Assembly: GCF_030409835.1 (NCBI RefSeq)
Contig: NZ_JAUFQO010000004.1
Span: 744,001 to 808,000 of the forward strand
Reading direction: 5' to 3'
Origin: Lutimonas halocynthiae
GTDB taxonomy: Bacteria > Bacteroidota > Bacteroidia > Flavobacteriales > Flavobacteriaceae
DNA: 64,000 nt
Shown: positions 1 to 7,779 of the stretch, piece by piece
Layout: the number at the start of each line of letters is the position of its first letter
How positions within the stretch are numbered: position 1 is the first letter of the stretch
Made by a program: the position numbers and the translations under genes
The notes under the pieces: generated by a model
What the model saw: only the letters and a program-made list of their open reading frames with translations
Told to the model about the DNA's origin: nothing
The model's database searches: none

Positions 1-528
1 AACTTGCTTTAACCCTTCATTCTGACCACTCACACCTACGAAGGTTTCAACCTTATCATACCAGGGTTCAATGTCTTTATATCGAATGGGCCAGTCAACT
101 CCGATGCCCTCTTTTTTGTTTGCTTCAAAGTCAAGATCACTCCAACGGTAGCAGTGTTTTCCCCATGTGATCGATCTCCCTCCTACATGGTGCCCTCGAA
201 TCCAATCAAATCGTTTGACCTCATCGTAAGAATAATCACTGTCCTTATTTACCCAGTGCTTATTGTCTTCATTGACCCACCAGTTTAATCTGTTTTGCTG
301 AAAATAATGCTCTTCCTTCTCTTTGTCAGGAACTCGATTTTGATTTGGCAGTTCCCACGGATCTTTAGTAGCAGTGGGATAATCCCCATGTTTCACCATC
401 CTCCCTCTTTCTAACATCAGTGTTTTATATCCTTTTGTACACAACTCCATGGCCGCATAACCTCCGCTTATACCTGAACCAATTACAATGGCATCAAATG
501 TATTTTCTGTTGCTTTATCTGAACTCAT
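1..528 (-). CDS. GMC-family FAD oxidoreductase, N-terminal part (runs off window)
   Basis: This is the first 176 codons of a GMC-type flavoprotein, cut by the window edge. Residues 12-23 read DAIVIGSGISGG, the FAD-binding Rossmann motif, followed by an acidic strand end (LMLERG, near 35). Further on there is GHHVGGRSITWGKHCYRW, the flavin-proximal region of GMC sugar dehydrogenases. Its ATG overlaps the TGA of the upstream gene by 4 bases (ATGA), so translation is probably coupled. That upstream gene is a gluconate 2-dehydrogenase subunit 3-like protein, the usual small-subunit partner of membrane-associated FAD sugar or polyol dehydrogenases. The substrate cannot be read from the fragment. 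There is no signal peptide; export could be by hitch-hiking on the Tat signal of the partner, which is an inference. Confidence 0.93.
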   Translation of the reverse strand, partial: MSSDKATENTFDAIVIGSGISGGYAAMELCTKGYKTLMLERGRMVKHGDYPTATKDPWELPNQNRVPDKEKEEHYFQQNRLNWWVNEDNKHWVNKDSDYSYDEVKRFDWIRGHHVGGRSITWGKHCYRWSDLDFEANKKEGIGVDWPIRYKDIEPWYDKVETFVGVSGQNEGLKQV

Positions 529-1067
529 AGTGCCCATGCTTTTCCACCTACTGATTCCAATGAAATGCAAGGTTCGTATACCCCTGGTACCGGTAAATAA
601 TTTAAATAATTTTTCGCTACTTCCTCTGTTGACAAATAATAGGCAACTGCTTGTTGTTTGAGGCCAATAAGTCCTGATTTTGCTTCCTGCTCGCTTTCCT
701 CTTTTGAACTTATTAAATTTTTAAAGCTATCAGCATTCATCCCTGAGGCAGCATAATCATTTAAGGCTGTGAATTTCTCAGTAAATTCATTCTTTTCATC
801 ATTACTGTATACCTGACCAACCATGTTGTCAATAATTTGATGTACTCCCACCTCTACAGCAGAAGGGCTGTCTGTTTTGGGAAGAATGATGTCCAGCATT
901 TCAATTAGTGATGAGAAATCCTTCTCATTAAAATATTGCAATTGATAATCTGAATCTTTTACGGCTTCTACTTTTTGACAAGCGGTCAATAGTGAACTTG
1001 ACAAGGGCACGGTTAAGGCAGCTCCTGTTGCCATCGTTACCAATTTGATCAATTCTCTTCTTTTCAT
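525..1067 (-). CDS. Gluconate 2-dehydrogenase subunit 3-like protein (Tat lipoprotein)
   Basis: A 180-residue protein starting MKRRELIKL, a twin-arginine motif, then a hydrophobic stretch ending in LLTAC, a lipobox. This suggests Tat export and lipid anchoring. The rest (YFNEKDFSSLIEMLDIILPKTDSPSAVEVGVHQIIDNMV) matches the gluconate 2-dehydrogenase subunit 3 family, helical small subunits that accompany GMC or FAD dehydrogenases. Its stop overlaps the start of the GMC oxidoreductase gene, so the two form an operon and probably a complex at the outer face of the cytoplasmic membrane. Nothing else lies directly upstream except about 180 bp of non-coding sequence. The family call is firm; the electron acceptor and substrate are unknown. 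Confidence 0.9.
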   Translation of the reverse strand: MKRRELIKLVTMATGAALTVPLSSSLLTACQKVEAVKDSDYQLQYFNEKDFSSLIEMLDIILPKTDSPSAVEVGVHQIIDNMVGQVYSNDEKNEFTEKFTALNDYAASGMNADSFKNLISSKEESEQEAKSGLIGLKQQAVAYYLSTEEVAKNYLNYLPVPGVYEPCISLESVGGKAWAL

Positions 1068-1250
1068 TTATTGATGTTTGAAATCCCTCAAAAAAAGGTG
1101 TTTTTTTGTATCAAAGCAAGATACACATTATACTCAAAACATCAAACTGGTCAATTTAATAGGTTATTTACCCTTATCAGAGTATTACCTGGTCAGAAAC
1201 TAAGAACTAGACCAGCCTTTCACGAAAACTACTTGGGAGGCCGTCAAATA

Positions 1251-1973
1251 CTAATTTGCATTGATGATTTTTCCTGAACCTGAAATATTAGAATCAATCG
1301 TTGGGTTTCCTTTGTAACTGACTATTCCGGAGCCATCGATATCAACCTTTAATCTGATATTTGCCGTAACATCACAATCTGCACTTCCAACGATATTTAT
1401 GATCACCTGATCAGCTTCTACCGGAAATCCGTCAAAAGAACCTGAGCCAATAATTTCAACATCCAAGCTTTCAATGTCTTCGAATTCTTCTTTAGCATTA
1501 ACATGGCCTGAACCTTCAATCTCAACGACAAGATTTGCACATCCATCATTTTCATCTAATTGAATGTTCCCAGAACCGATGATTCCTAAATAGACGTTTT
1601 CTACACTTGTGAAATCATTGATCAAAATATCTCCTGAACCTTCTATACTTGCCCGATTGAGCATTGGGATTACAATATTAAATGTCAAATCAGCATTTTT
1701 ATAACTTCCATCTTTTAATTTGACCTTCCAGATACCATTGCTCACACTAGTTTCTACTCTTTCAATGATATTAGCGTGCCCTGTCACTTCTATTTTTTGT
1801 TCAGCGCCTTCTAAAATGATTATATCCATAGAACCTATGGCTTCAATGCCTGAAAAATCCTGTAAAGTTAATTCCTCAGTAACAATCGGGCCTTCTCCTG
1901 TGTAGGTTTCATCGTCATCACATGAGACAATAAATAAGGCGATGAAGATTGAAAATAAAATTGCTTTTTTCAT
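1251..1973 (-). CDS. GIN-domain (DUF2807) lipoprotein
   Basis: A 240-residue lipoprotein: MKKAILFSIFIALFIVSC is a signal peptide with Cys at 18. The body is a GIN/DUF2807 domain, known as a putative autotransporter-adhesin head and built as a right-handed beta-helix. Short strands carry repeated G-S-G turns (IEAIGSMDIII, IEGSGDILI, IIGSGNIQL, IEGSGHVNA, IIGSGSFDG, IVGSADCDV, IDGSGIVSY, ISGSGKI), about one coil every 20-25 residues. Such proteins are common in Bacteroidota and sit on the cell surface or in the periplasm; their role is not established. It appears monocistronic. The 263 bp between its start and the next gene contain no further gene that I can support. Confidence 0.9.
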   Translation of the reverse strand: MKKAILFSIFIALFIVSCDDDETYTGEGPIVTEELTLQDFSGIEAIGSMDIIILEGAEQKIEVTGHANIIERVETSVSNGIWKVKLKDGSYKNADLTFNIVIPMLNRASIEGSGDILINDFTSVENVYLGIIGSGNIQLDENDGCANLVVEIEGSGHVNAKEEFEDIESLDVEIIGSGSFDGFPVEADQVIINIVGSADCDVTANIRLKVDIDGSGIVSYKGNPTIDSNISGSGKIINAN

Positions 1974-2236
1974 GATTTGAATTAATAAAGATTCTATTTA
2001 AAAGACGTTTATGAAAGTGTTTTGTTACAAGACATAATAAAATTTCAATCAGATAAATAAGCTTTTCGCGGCGACTATTTTGTGTCATAAACGATATCAA
2101 TGCAGAAGAAAAAAAACTGCCTTGAAAACTATTATGACATCTTCGGATAGGAATAAGTGTCATTCGTCCCTGTTGATTTGAAGAGAACTTCATAAGAACG
2201 TATCTTGGTTTTAGAAAAATAATTATTAACCTTATA

Positions 2237-2686
2237 ATGCGTTTTATGAAAGCCCCCAAGCATAATAAAGATTCAAGAAAAAATCACAATGTTATTTTAT
2301 ATGTTGACACAAAAAATATCGACAAGTGCACTATTGACGAGAATTCCTCTTTTGACCAGTATGATATGGACAAAGACAACCATAAATTTAAGATTAAAGT
2401 TGAAGCTGATGATACCATTACTTGGTCGGGCTTATCGATAAGTTCTCCTAATGATAAAGTAATAATTACCAAAATAAAACATGAATCTGATAGTAATATT
2501 TTTGGCAGAAAAAACTTGCGAGGACGTTGTTGCGACGATAACGGAAATGTAATTGGAACTGTTAGTAACAATACAAAAGGTAAATCAGAAATATATAAGA
2601 TTTATTTTCAGATTTGTGAAGGAAATAATGGCGGTCTAAAGAAGGTAGTATTTCGTATCGACCCACAAATCGAAGTTGATCCATAA
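2237..2686 (+). CDS. Small unknown protein preceding an adenylate cyclase
   Basis: I do not recognise this 149-residue protein (or 146 from the ATG at 2246, which is equally possible). It has no signal peptide or membrane segment. The sequence alternates short beta-type strands (NVILYVDTKNID, HKFKIKVEADDTITWSGLSI, KVIITKIKHES, SEIYKIYFQICEGN) and ends in KKVVFRIDPQIEVDP, suggesting a small beta-sandwich domain. A CC pair lies near residue 98. The stop is only 17 bp from the start of a TPR adenylate cyclase, so they are probably co-transcribed and may work together, for example as ligand carrier or modulator. That link rests on position only. Confidence 0.65.
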   Translation: MRFMKAPKHNKDSRKNHNVILYVDTKNIDKCTIDENSSFDQYDMDKDNHKFKIKVEADDTITWSGLSISSPNDKVIITKIKHESDSNIFGRKNLRGRCCDDNGNVIGTVSNNTKGKSEIYKIYFQICEGNNGGLKKVVFRIDPQIEVDP

Positions 2687-2703
2687 TATTAGAATACTAA
2701 AAG

Positions 2704-4533
2704 ATGTGGAATAATTCATTACGCTCCTATTTATTTTTTTATTTAATTATTTTCAACTCCGTCTTTTCATTTGCACAAGACCAAAGGGTAGCAGATAGCC
2801 TTGCCATTATTTATTCTGAAAATAAAGTCAATGGGGAAGAGAGATTATGGTTGCTAAACAAACTAGCATTTAATGAAAGGAACGACCATGAATTAAGGCT
2901 AAAGTATTGCGAAGAGTTAATACAATTGGCTAGTAATCTTAACAATTACGAATACCTGTATAAAGGGTACTTTCAAAAAGGTAATAGCCGCAAATATATA
3001 GGTGACTCAGAAAGCGCTATAGAGGCATTTTTTCAGTGTGCAGAAATTGCTATTGAAAACAACGATTTAAAACTTGAGGGCACCGCTTATATGACCATTG
3101 CCGATGTATACTCAAATTTGAGCAATTTTGACAATGCCAATATCTACTATGATAAATCCATAAAAATATTACGAAAAAAAAATGATTCAGTTCTATTAGC
3201 GTCAGTCTTGTTAAATTCAGGTGATGCCTATTTTAAGAACAAACAGTACTCCGAAGCTTTAACCAATTTTGAAGAGTCTGGACTTATTTTTAAAGCCATT
3301 GATTACTCTATTGGCATTGCTTATAATAAAGGGAATGTTGGTATGGTCTATGCAGAAATTGGAAATGATCAATTAGCAGAATCCAATATTAATGAAGCGA
3401 TACTAGTCTTGGAAGAAACTAAAGATTATTCTCCAATCATTACCTACCTATTATATATGTCTGATATTTACCTAAGAAAAAAAAACCTTGGTAAAGCTAT
3501 TTTATATGCAAACAGAGGGTATGAATTAGCTGAAAAATACGCACTAAAAAAGGGGATCAGAGACGCCAGTCTTAAACTCTCTGAACTAAATAAATCAAAT
3601 GGAAATTTTGAAGCTTCTAACATTTATCTAACTAAATACTACACTTTTAGAGACAGTATCATCAACATTGAAACTGTTGAAAATATTGCGGATTTAAGAA
3701 CGAATTATGAAGTGTCTCAAAAACAGATAGAAGTTGATCTATTAGATCAAAAGAGGCAAAAACAACGTATTACAATAATTGCTATTGTCACTGCATTAAT
3801 CTTGATTACAATTTTAGTAATAGGATTATTAAGGCGAAATTTATTTATTAAAAAAACCAGCTCTATAATTCAAAAGGAAAGAGACCTATCTAACAAATTA
3901 CTCCGAAATATACTCCCCGAAGAAACAGCTAAAGAGCTTCTTAAAAATGGCAAAGTAAAGCCTCGAAAAATAAACCAGGCCAGCGTCCTATTTACTGATT
4001 TTAAGGGATTTACAAAGAAATCTGAAAACTTATCTCCTGAACAACTTGTAGAAAGTGTAAACTTCTATTATTCTGAATTTGACAAAATTGTTCAAAAATA
4101 TGGTCTTGAAAAAATTAAGACTATAGGCGATGCCTATATGGTGGCAGGTGGACTACCCTTTCCAACTGAAGACCATGCCATTAAAATTGTTGAAGCCGCT
4201 TTGGATATTTCAAAATTTGTAAAGGAAACTAAATTGGATGATTCGGATAAGATCACACACTTTGATATAAGAATCGGAGTAAATTCAGGCCCAGTTGTAG
4301 CCGGTGTGGTTGGCATAAAGAAGTTTGCCTATGATATTTGGGGAGATACCGTAAACGTTGCTTCACGGATGGAATCCAATTCTGAACCCGGGAAAATTAA
4401 TGTCTCTGAATCTACCTATGAGTTTATCAAACATAAATTTGATTGTACATATAGAGGAGAAATAGAAACCAAGAATAGAGGCAAGTTGAAAATGTATTTT
4501 GTAGAGGGCGTGAAGGCCGATATTGAGGGGTGA
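2704..4533 (+). CDS. TPR-receptor class III adenylate cyclase
   Basis: A 609-residue membrane protein. Residues 1-24 are a signal peptide (ending FSFAQ), residues about 40-340 are TPR-like helical repeats placed outside the membrane, one TM helix spans about 355-375 (TIIAIVTALILITILVIGLL), and the C-terminal third is a class III cyclase domain. Catalytic signatures: FTDFKGFT near 430 (first metal Asp), EKIKTIGDAYM near 469 (adenine-selecting Lys and second metal Asp) and AYDIWGDTVNVASRM near 542 (adenine-selecting Asp, transition-state Asn and Arg). The Lys/Asp pair indicates cAMP rather than cGMP. It follows a small unknown protein by 17 bp. Its 3' end is followed by a hairpin repeat and a degenerate second copy of its last codons. 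Confidence 0.93.
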   Translation: MWNNSLRSYLFFYLIIFNSVFSFAQDQRVADSLAIIYSENKVNGEERLWLLNKLAFNERNDHELRLKYCEELIQLASNLNNYEYLYKGYFQKGNSRKYIGDSESAIEAFFQCAEIAIENNDLKLEGTAYMTIADVYSNLSNFDNANIYYDKSIKILRKKNDSVLLASVLLNSGDAYFKNKQYSEALTNFEESGLIFKAIDYSIGIAYNKGNVGMVYAEIGNDQLAESNINEAILVLEETKDYSPIITYLLYMSDIYLRKKNLGKAILYANRGYELAEKYALKKGIRDASLKLSELNKSNGNFEASNIYLTKYYTFRDSIINIETVENIADLRTNYEVSQKQIEVDLLDQKRQKQRITIIAIVTALILITILVIGLLRRNLFIKKTSSIIQKERDLSNKLLRNILPEETAKELLKNGKVKPRKINQASVLFTDFKGFTKKSENLSPEQLVESVNFYYSEFDKIVQKYGLEKIKTIGDAYMVAGGLPFPTEDHAIKIVEAALDISKFVKETKLDDSDKITHFDIRIGVNSGPVVAGVVGIKKFAYDIWGDTVNVASRMESNSEPGKINVSESTYEFIKHKFDCTYRGEIETKNRGKLKMYFVEGVKADIEG

Positions 4534-4546
4534 ATTAGAAATTCCC

Positions 4547-4600
4547 GAGGTGATCGGAGGTGAGGTGATCAGTTCCGATCACCTCACCTCCGATCACCTC
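4547..4600. repeat. Perfect 24-bp inverted repeat, hairpin element copy 1
   Basis: Arms 4547-4570 and 4577-4600 are exact reverse complements around a 6-base loop (AGTTCC). Each arm is itself built from GAGGTGATC-type subunits. It lies between the convergent ends of the adenylate cyclase and the outer-membrane protein gene. The outer 31 bases of its left side, starting with AATTCCCGAGG, recur at 5648. No T-tract follows on the plus strand, so its role as a terminator is uncertain. Confidence 0.9.
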
Positions 4601-4603
4601 AAA

Positions 4604-4647
4604 AATAGAGGTAAGTTAAAATGTATTTTGTAGAGGGTATAAAGGCC
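4604..4647 (+). pseudogene. Degenerate duplicate of the cyclase 3' end
   Basis: This 44-base stretch nearly repeats 4474-4518, the codons for NRGKLKMYFVEGVKA at the end of the upstream cyclase; only about five positions differ. One base is missing (TTAAAATG against TTGAAAATG), so the copy is frameshifted, and no start codon or upstream cyclase part exists. It then continues as codons that would give ATDDASIKN and stop. It is a scrap left by duplication or recombination around the hairpin at 4547-4600, not a gene. Confidence 0.8.
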
Positions 4648-4663
4648 ACCGATGATGCCTCAA

Positions 4664-5587
4664 TTAAAAATTAATCCTGTATTGTATATTGGCCACAAAA
4701 CTTCTAGTCAAACCGTCAGGCCTTGTATCTCTTACAATAAATGGTGCTCCTAAACTAAGTTGCAAAGCATGTTTATCATTGATATAATAATCAAAATAAG
4801 TATTCCAATTCAAGGTAAGGCCTTGTGATCCGTCTATTTCTTTCTCTATACCATCAATGTCGGTAAATTTATCATTCGCCAAGTGGTATATAGGCAGTAG
4901 ACTAGGCGTGAAAACAAACTTTTGTCCTAAGTTTAATGGATAGGAAGCCCTTATTAAAATGTCACCGCTTCTCTTAAATTGATTCGTAGATTGAAACTCA
5001 CTTAATGGCGAACTCGACGGATATAAATCCGAAAGGAACTCATTATTATTTTGTGTCAACGGTTGCTGAATAGCCGCTAGTAATTGAAGTTTCTTAATCG
5101 CATAACCAAACCCAAGGACCAAATCAAAGGTTCCTAAACTCGATTGATAATCCATCGGTAAAGCCAACCCATTCTCTTTCCTATTGGCATCCATCAGTGG
5201 AATCTTAAATCCTAAGGTCAGAGAGGCTCTTTTACCCACTTTATAGTTACCATTCACATAAATATCTGAAAGGCCAAAGGCTGAAATATCATTACCAGAC
5301 TGAGACAAGGTAGTCAACTTAGCATCTACAGATAAGTTCTCATTTACTTTCCTTCTATAATCTAAATAGGTGCCAAAAACATTGATATCATAATCTGCCG
5401 CTCCAAAATTCAAACCGGCTTTAAAAGTATTTTGATATTCTTGGGCATCACCGTGATCGTGAGGTTTAAAACTATCAATGGTACAAACTCCAGCGTCACT
5501 GCAGCCCTGTGCATATATTCCATCAGAAAAATGGAAAATAAATCCGATAATTAAGATCAATTGGTAAGGTATTTTTCTAGACATCAT
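4664..5587 (-). CDS. Outer-membrane beta-barrel protein of unknown function
   Basis: A 307-residue exported protein. The N-terminus has a hydrophobic signal (QLILIIGFIFHFSDGIYAQ) followed by GCSDAGVCTIDSF, with two cysteines at the mature N-terminus that may form a disulfide. The rest consists of amphipathic strands with aromatic ends (FKAGLNFGAADYDINVFGTYLDYRRKV, ASLTLGFKIPLM, HALQLSLGAPFIV) and finishes with RSFVANIQYRINF, a terminal Phe typical of barrel proteins inserted by the BAM machinery. The length suits a 12-16-strand barrel. It could be a transporter or channel; no substrate is visible. Both ends of the gene are bordered by the same hairpin repeat family. Confidence 0.82.
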   Translation of the reverse strand: MMSRKIPYQLILIIGFIFHFSDGIYAQGCSDAGVCTIDSFKPHDHGDAQEYQNTFKAGLNFGAADYDINVFGTYLDYRRKVNENLSVDAKLTTLSQSGNDISAFGLSDIYVNGNYKVGKRASLTLGFKIPLMDANRKENGLALPMDYQSSLGTFDLVLGFGYAIKKLQLLAAIQQPLTQNNNEFLSDLYPSSSPLSEFQSTNQFKRSGDILIRASYPLNLGQKFVFTPSLLPIYHLANDKFTDIDGIEKEIDGSQGLTLNWNTYFDYYINDKHALQLSLGAPFIVRDTRPDGLTRSFVANIQYRINF

Positions 5588-5647
5588 AACTAATTTTCAA
5601 ATTGAATTAAAAACTTAGTCTTGAAAAATCGAATTCCTTTCAAAAAA

Positions 5648-5700
5648 AATTCCCGAGGTGATCGGAGGTGAGGTGATCACCTCCGATCACCTCGGGAATT
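5648..5700 (-). terminator. Hairpin element copy 2, likely terminator of the J-KTSC gene
   Basis: Perfect 24-bp arms, 5648-5671 and 5677-5700, enclose a 5-base loop. Read on the minus strand the stem is followed by a run of eight T, and it lies 33 bp after the stop of the J-KTSC gene, which fits a rho-independent terminator. The stem shares its sequence family with 4547-4600. Confidence 0.8.
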
Positions 5701-5732
5701 TACAGTGAGCAACTCTTAAGCCATCACTGATT

Positions 5733-6179
5733 TTAAGCAATCACTGAGGCTTTCTTTGATTTTCTGTATAGGTAGGAGTTGAAAATATTTCTTTTTCCAA
5801 AATTGTTTATAGACCTGCTATTCACAAATTTGATAAACAGTTTACGGTTCACCCCAAAAAATTCGTAAGTATTACCGTCGGTAAATGTAACTTCCAATAG
5901 CATACTCTTGTGATAGTAATCGGCTACTTGAGATTCGGTAATCGTATTTGTGAATGCTTCTAAATTAGCTTCTTTCGTTTCTGGCGCAATACTTACTAGA
6001 AAATGATAGGCATCAATGATTTTCAAACTTACCTTACCTGCTTCTTCCTTTTCTTCTTCGCTCTGAAACTTATCAGGGTGCCATTGCTTAACTAAGCCTC
6101 TGTAGGTCGTTTTTAATTCTTTCAAATTAAGATTCCCTTCTACTTCAAAAATCTTTTTATATTCATTGATACGCTTCAT
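5733..6179 (-). CDS. J-domain protein with C-terminal KTSC domain
   Basis: A 148-residue cytoplasmic protein. Residues about 5-65 form a J domain: helix II, then the loop KQWHPDKF with the HPD triad that stimulates the ATPase of DnaK, then helix III (EAGKVSLKIIDAYHFLVS). There is no G/F region or zinc domain, so it is not a classical DnaJ. Residues about 90-135 (LLEVTFTDGNTYEFFGVNRKLFIKFVNSRSINNFGKRNI) match the KTSC domain, a small fold often found alone or next to RNA-associated domains. It probably recruits Hsp70 to a client bound by KTSC; the client is not known. The gene is monocistronic with its own hairpin terminator. Confidence 0.85.
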   Translation of the reverse strand: MKRINEYKKIFEVEGNLNLKELKTTYRGLVKQWHPDKFQSEEEKEEAGKVSLKIIDAYHFLVSIAPETKEANLEAFTNTITESQVADYYHKSMLLEVTFTDGNTYEFFGVNRKLFIKFVNSRSINNFGKRNIFNSYLYRKSKKASVIA

Positions 6180-6357
6180 CCTTGCTATTTTTCAAATTGT
6201 CGGCAAAAATACTCATATTCCATGGATTAAGTTATAAATCAGAGACTTATTTAATTCCAGTTTCATACTCGATAATATATGATTGAAATTTTAGGTTGAA
6301 GCCTCAGGTTGCGTAATTTTTTCTTTACTTTATACATCGCATAAACGAAACCACATT

Positions 6358-7590
6358 ATGAAACTTGATCTTCAATTTGTACGCTCCCAATTTCCAGCTT
6401 TTACTGAACCAACTCTTCAAGGTTGGGCACATTTCGAAAATGCCGGTGGTTCGTACCCTTGCATACAGGTGATCAATCGTTTGACTGATTTCTACATGAA
6501 AAACAAGGTGCAGGTTCATTATCCCTTTCCGGCCTCTACGCTGGCAGGTAAGCTAATGGATGCGTCCTACCCCCGACTAGCCGGCTATTTGAATGCAGAT
6601 GCAGCTGAAATTCACTTCGGCCCTTCAACAACTCAAAATATTTATGTCTTGGCCAATGCGATGCGCCCCATGTGGGAACGTGGTGATGAGATTATTGTTT
6701 CTTGTCAAGATCATGAAGCTAATGCCGGTGCTTGGAGGAATCTGGCAAAGCGAGGCATTAAAATTATTGAATGGCATGTAAATTCTGAAACAGGATTGCT
6801 TGGCATAGATGAGCTAAAAAGTTTATTCTCTGAACGCACTAAGATGGTTGCCTTTCCACATTGTTCAAATGTGATAGGTCATGTAAATCCAGTTAAAGAA
6901 ATCAGCCAAATCGCACATCAAAATGGTGCCCTCTCAGTGGTTGACGGAGTGGGCTTTGCGCCTCACGGCTTCCCCGACGTTAAAGAGCTGGAAAGTGATA
7001 TTTATCTTTTCTCGCTTTACAAGACTTTTGGACCTCATTTGGGTCTGATGTATGTTGATCAAGACTTGATCTTAAAAATGACAAATCAATCCCATTACTT
7101 TAAAGAAGGAATCACCAGAAGCATGTTAACACCTGCAGGGCCTGATCATGCGCAGATAGCAGCAGCAAGTGGTATTATTGATTATTTTGACGCGGTATAC
7201 GAACATCATTTTGATCAAGATGCCAGTCCTGAAAAAAGAAGTAGCGCAATTAACAAGTTGTTTCAGGAGCATGAAAAACTTTTGATGGATCGTTTGCTCA
7301 ATTTTTTAAGAAGCCGAAACGATATTGAAATTGTAGGGCCTGCTGATTCCGAAGACAGAGCGCCCATTATTTCAATCATGCCAAAAAACAAAAACATCAA
7401 AAAAGTCTATGCCACCTTAATCGAACAAAAAATTATGTTAGGCATGGGTAATTTTTATGCCGTTCGCCCCTTAATTGATATGGATATCCCCACACAACCT
7501 GGTGTTTTAAGAATATCATTTTTACACTATACTACAGCAGAAGAAATTGATCAATTGATCGATGCCTTAAAAGTAGCCTTGGCAGAATAA
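6358..7590 (+). CDS. Class V aminotransferase / cysteine desulfurase-like PLP enzyme
   Basis: A 410-residue fold-type I PLP enzyme. The Schiff-base lysine is Lys222 in SLYKTFGPHLG; the cofactor-binding Asp is in LSVVDGVGFAPHG about 25 residues earlier, and FGPSTTQNIYVLANAM near 84 supplies the phosphate cup. The YKTFGPH form, with His after GP, is typical of the cysteine desulfurase-like subgroup of stand-alone enzymes rather than of IscS or SufS. No Isc or Suf genes are nearby. The reaction could be desulfuration or another beta-elimination; it cannot be fixed from sequence. The start is the ATG at 6358, with in-frame homology beginning at once (LDLQFVRSQFPAF). Confidence 0.88.
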   Translation: MKLDLQFVRSQFPAFTEPTLQGWAHFENAGGSYPCIQVINRLTDFYMKNKVQVHYPFPASTLAGKLMDASYPRLAGYLNADAAEIHFGPSTTQNIYVLANAMRPMWERGDEIIVSCQDHEANAGAWRNLAKRGIKIIEWHVNSETGLLGIDELKSLFSERTKMVAFPHCSNVIGHVNPVKEISQIAHQNGALSVVDGVGFAPHGFPDVKELESDIYLFSLYKTFGPHLGLMYVDQDLILKMTNQSHYFKEGITRSMLTPAGPDHAQIAAASGIIDYFDAVYEHHFDQDASPEKRSSAINKLFQEHEKLLMDRLLNFLRSRNDIEIVGPADSEDRAPIISIMPKNKNIKKVYATLIEQKIMLGMGNFYAVRPLIDMDIPTQPGVLRISFLHYTTAEEIDQLIDALKVALAE

Positions 7591-7690
7591 CATATTTCAA
7601 CATAAGCTTTGAAAACAAATACTGGTCATTGGGAAAGGAATTCACCCCATTGGTCCTTTTTGACTTGCATAGATCAGTAAGATTCGATCT

Positions 7691-7712
7691 CTTTAGGTTC
7701 ATGAACCTAAAG
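7691..7712. promoter_or_regulatory. Perfect 22-bp palindrome between aminotransferase and oxygenase operon
   Basis: Positions 7691-7712 form an uninterrupted palindrome centred on TTCATGAA (half-site CTTTAGGTTCA), followed by CGTTTTTG. It lies 100 bp after the aminotransferase stop and 68 bp before the oxygenase start. It could be an operator for the downstream operon or a short terminator; the absence of a loop favours a protein-binding site. Confidence 0.5.
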
Positions 7713-7779
7713 CGTTTTTGTATTAAACCAACAATTTTATTTATCTTAAACCCGAATCTAACTATCGAAATCTAACATT

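Noticed and set aside
1071-1277. 68-codon plus-strand frame
   Set aside because: It overlaps the end of the GIN-domain gene on the opposite strand and has no recognisable features.
2704-4533. Guanylate cyclase label
   Set aside because: Lys in KIKTIG and Asp in YDIWG point to ATP, not GTP, as substrate.
6358-7590. IscS or SufS identity for the class V aminotransferase
   Set aside because: The lysine motif and the lack of Isc/Suf neighbours fit a stand-alone cysteine desulfurase-like enzyme instead.
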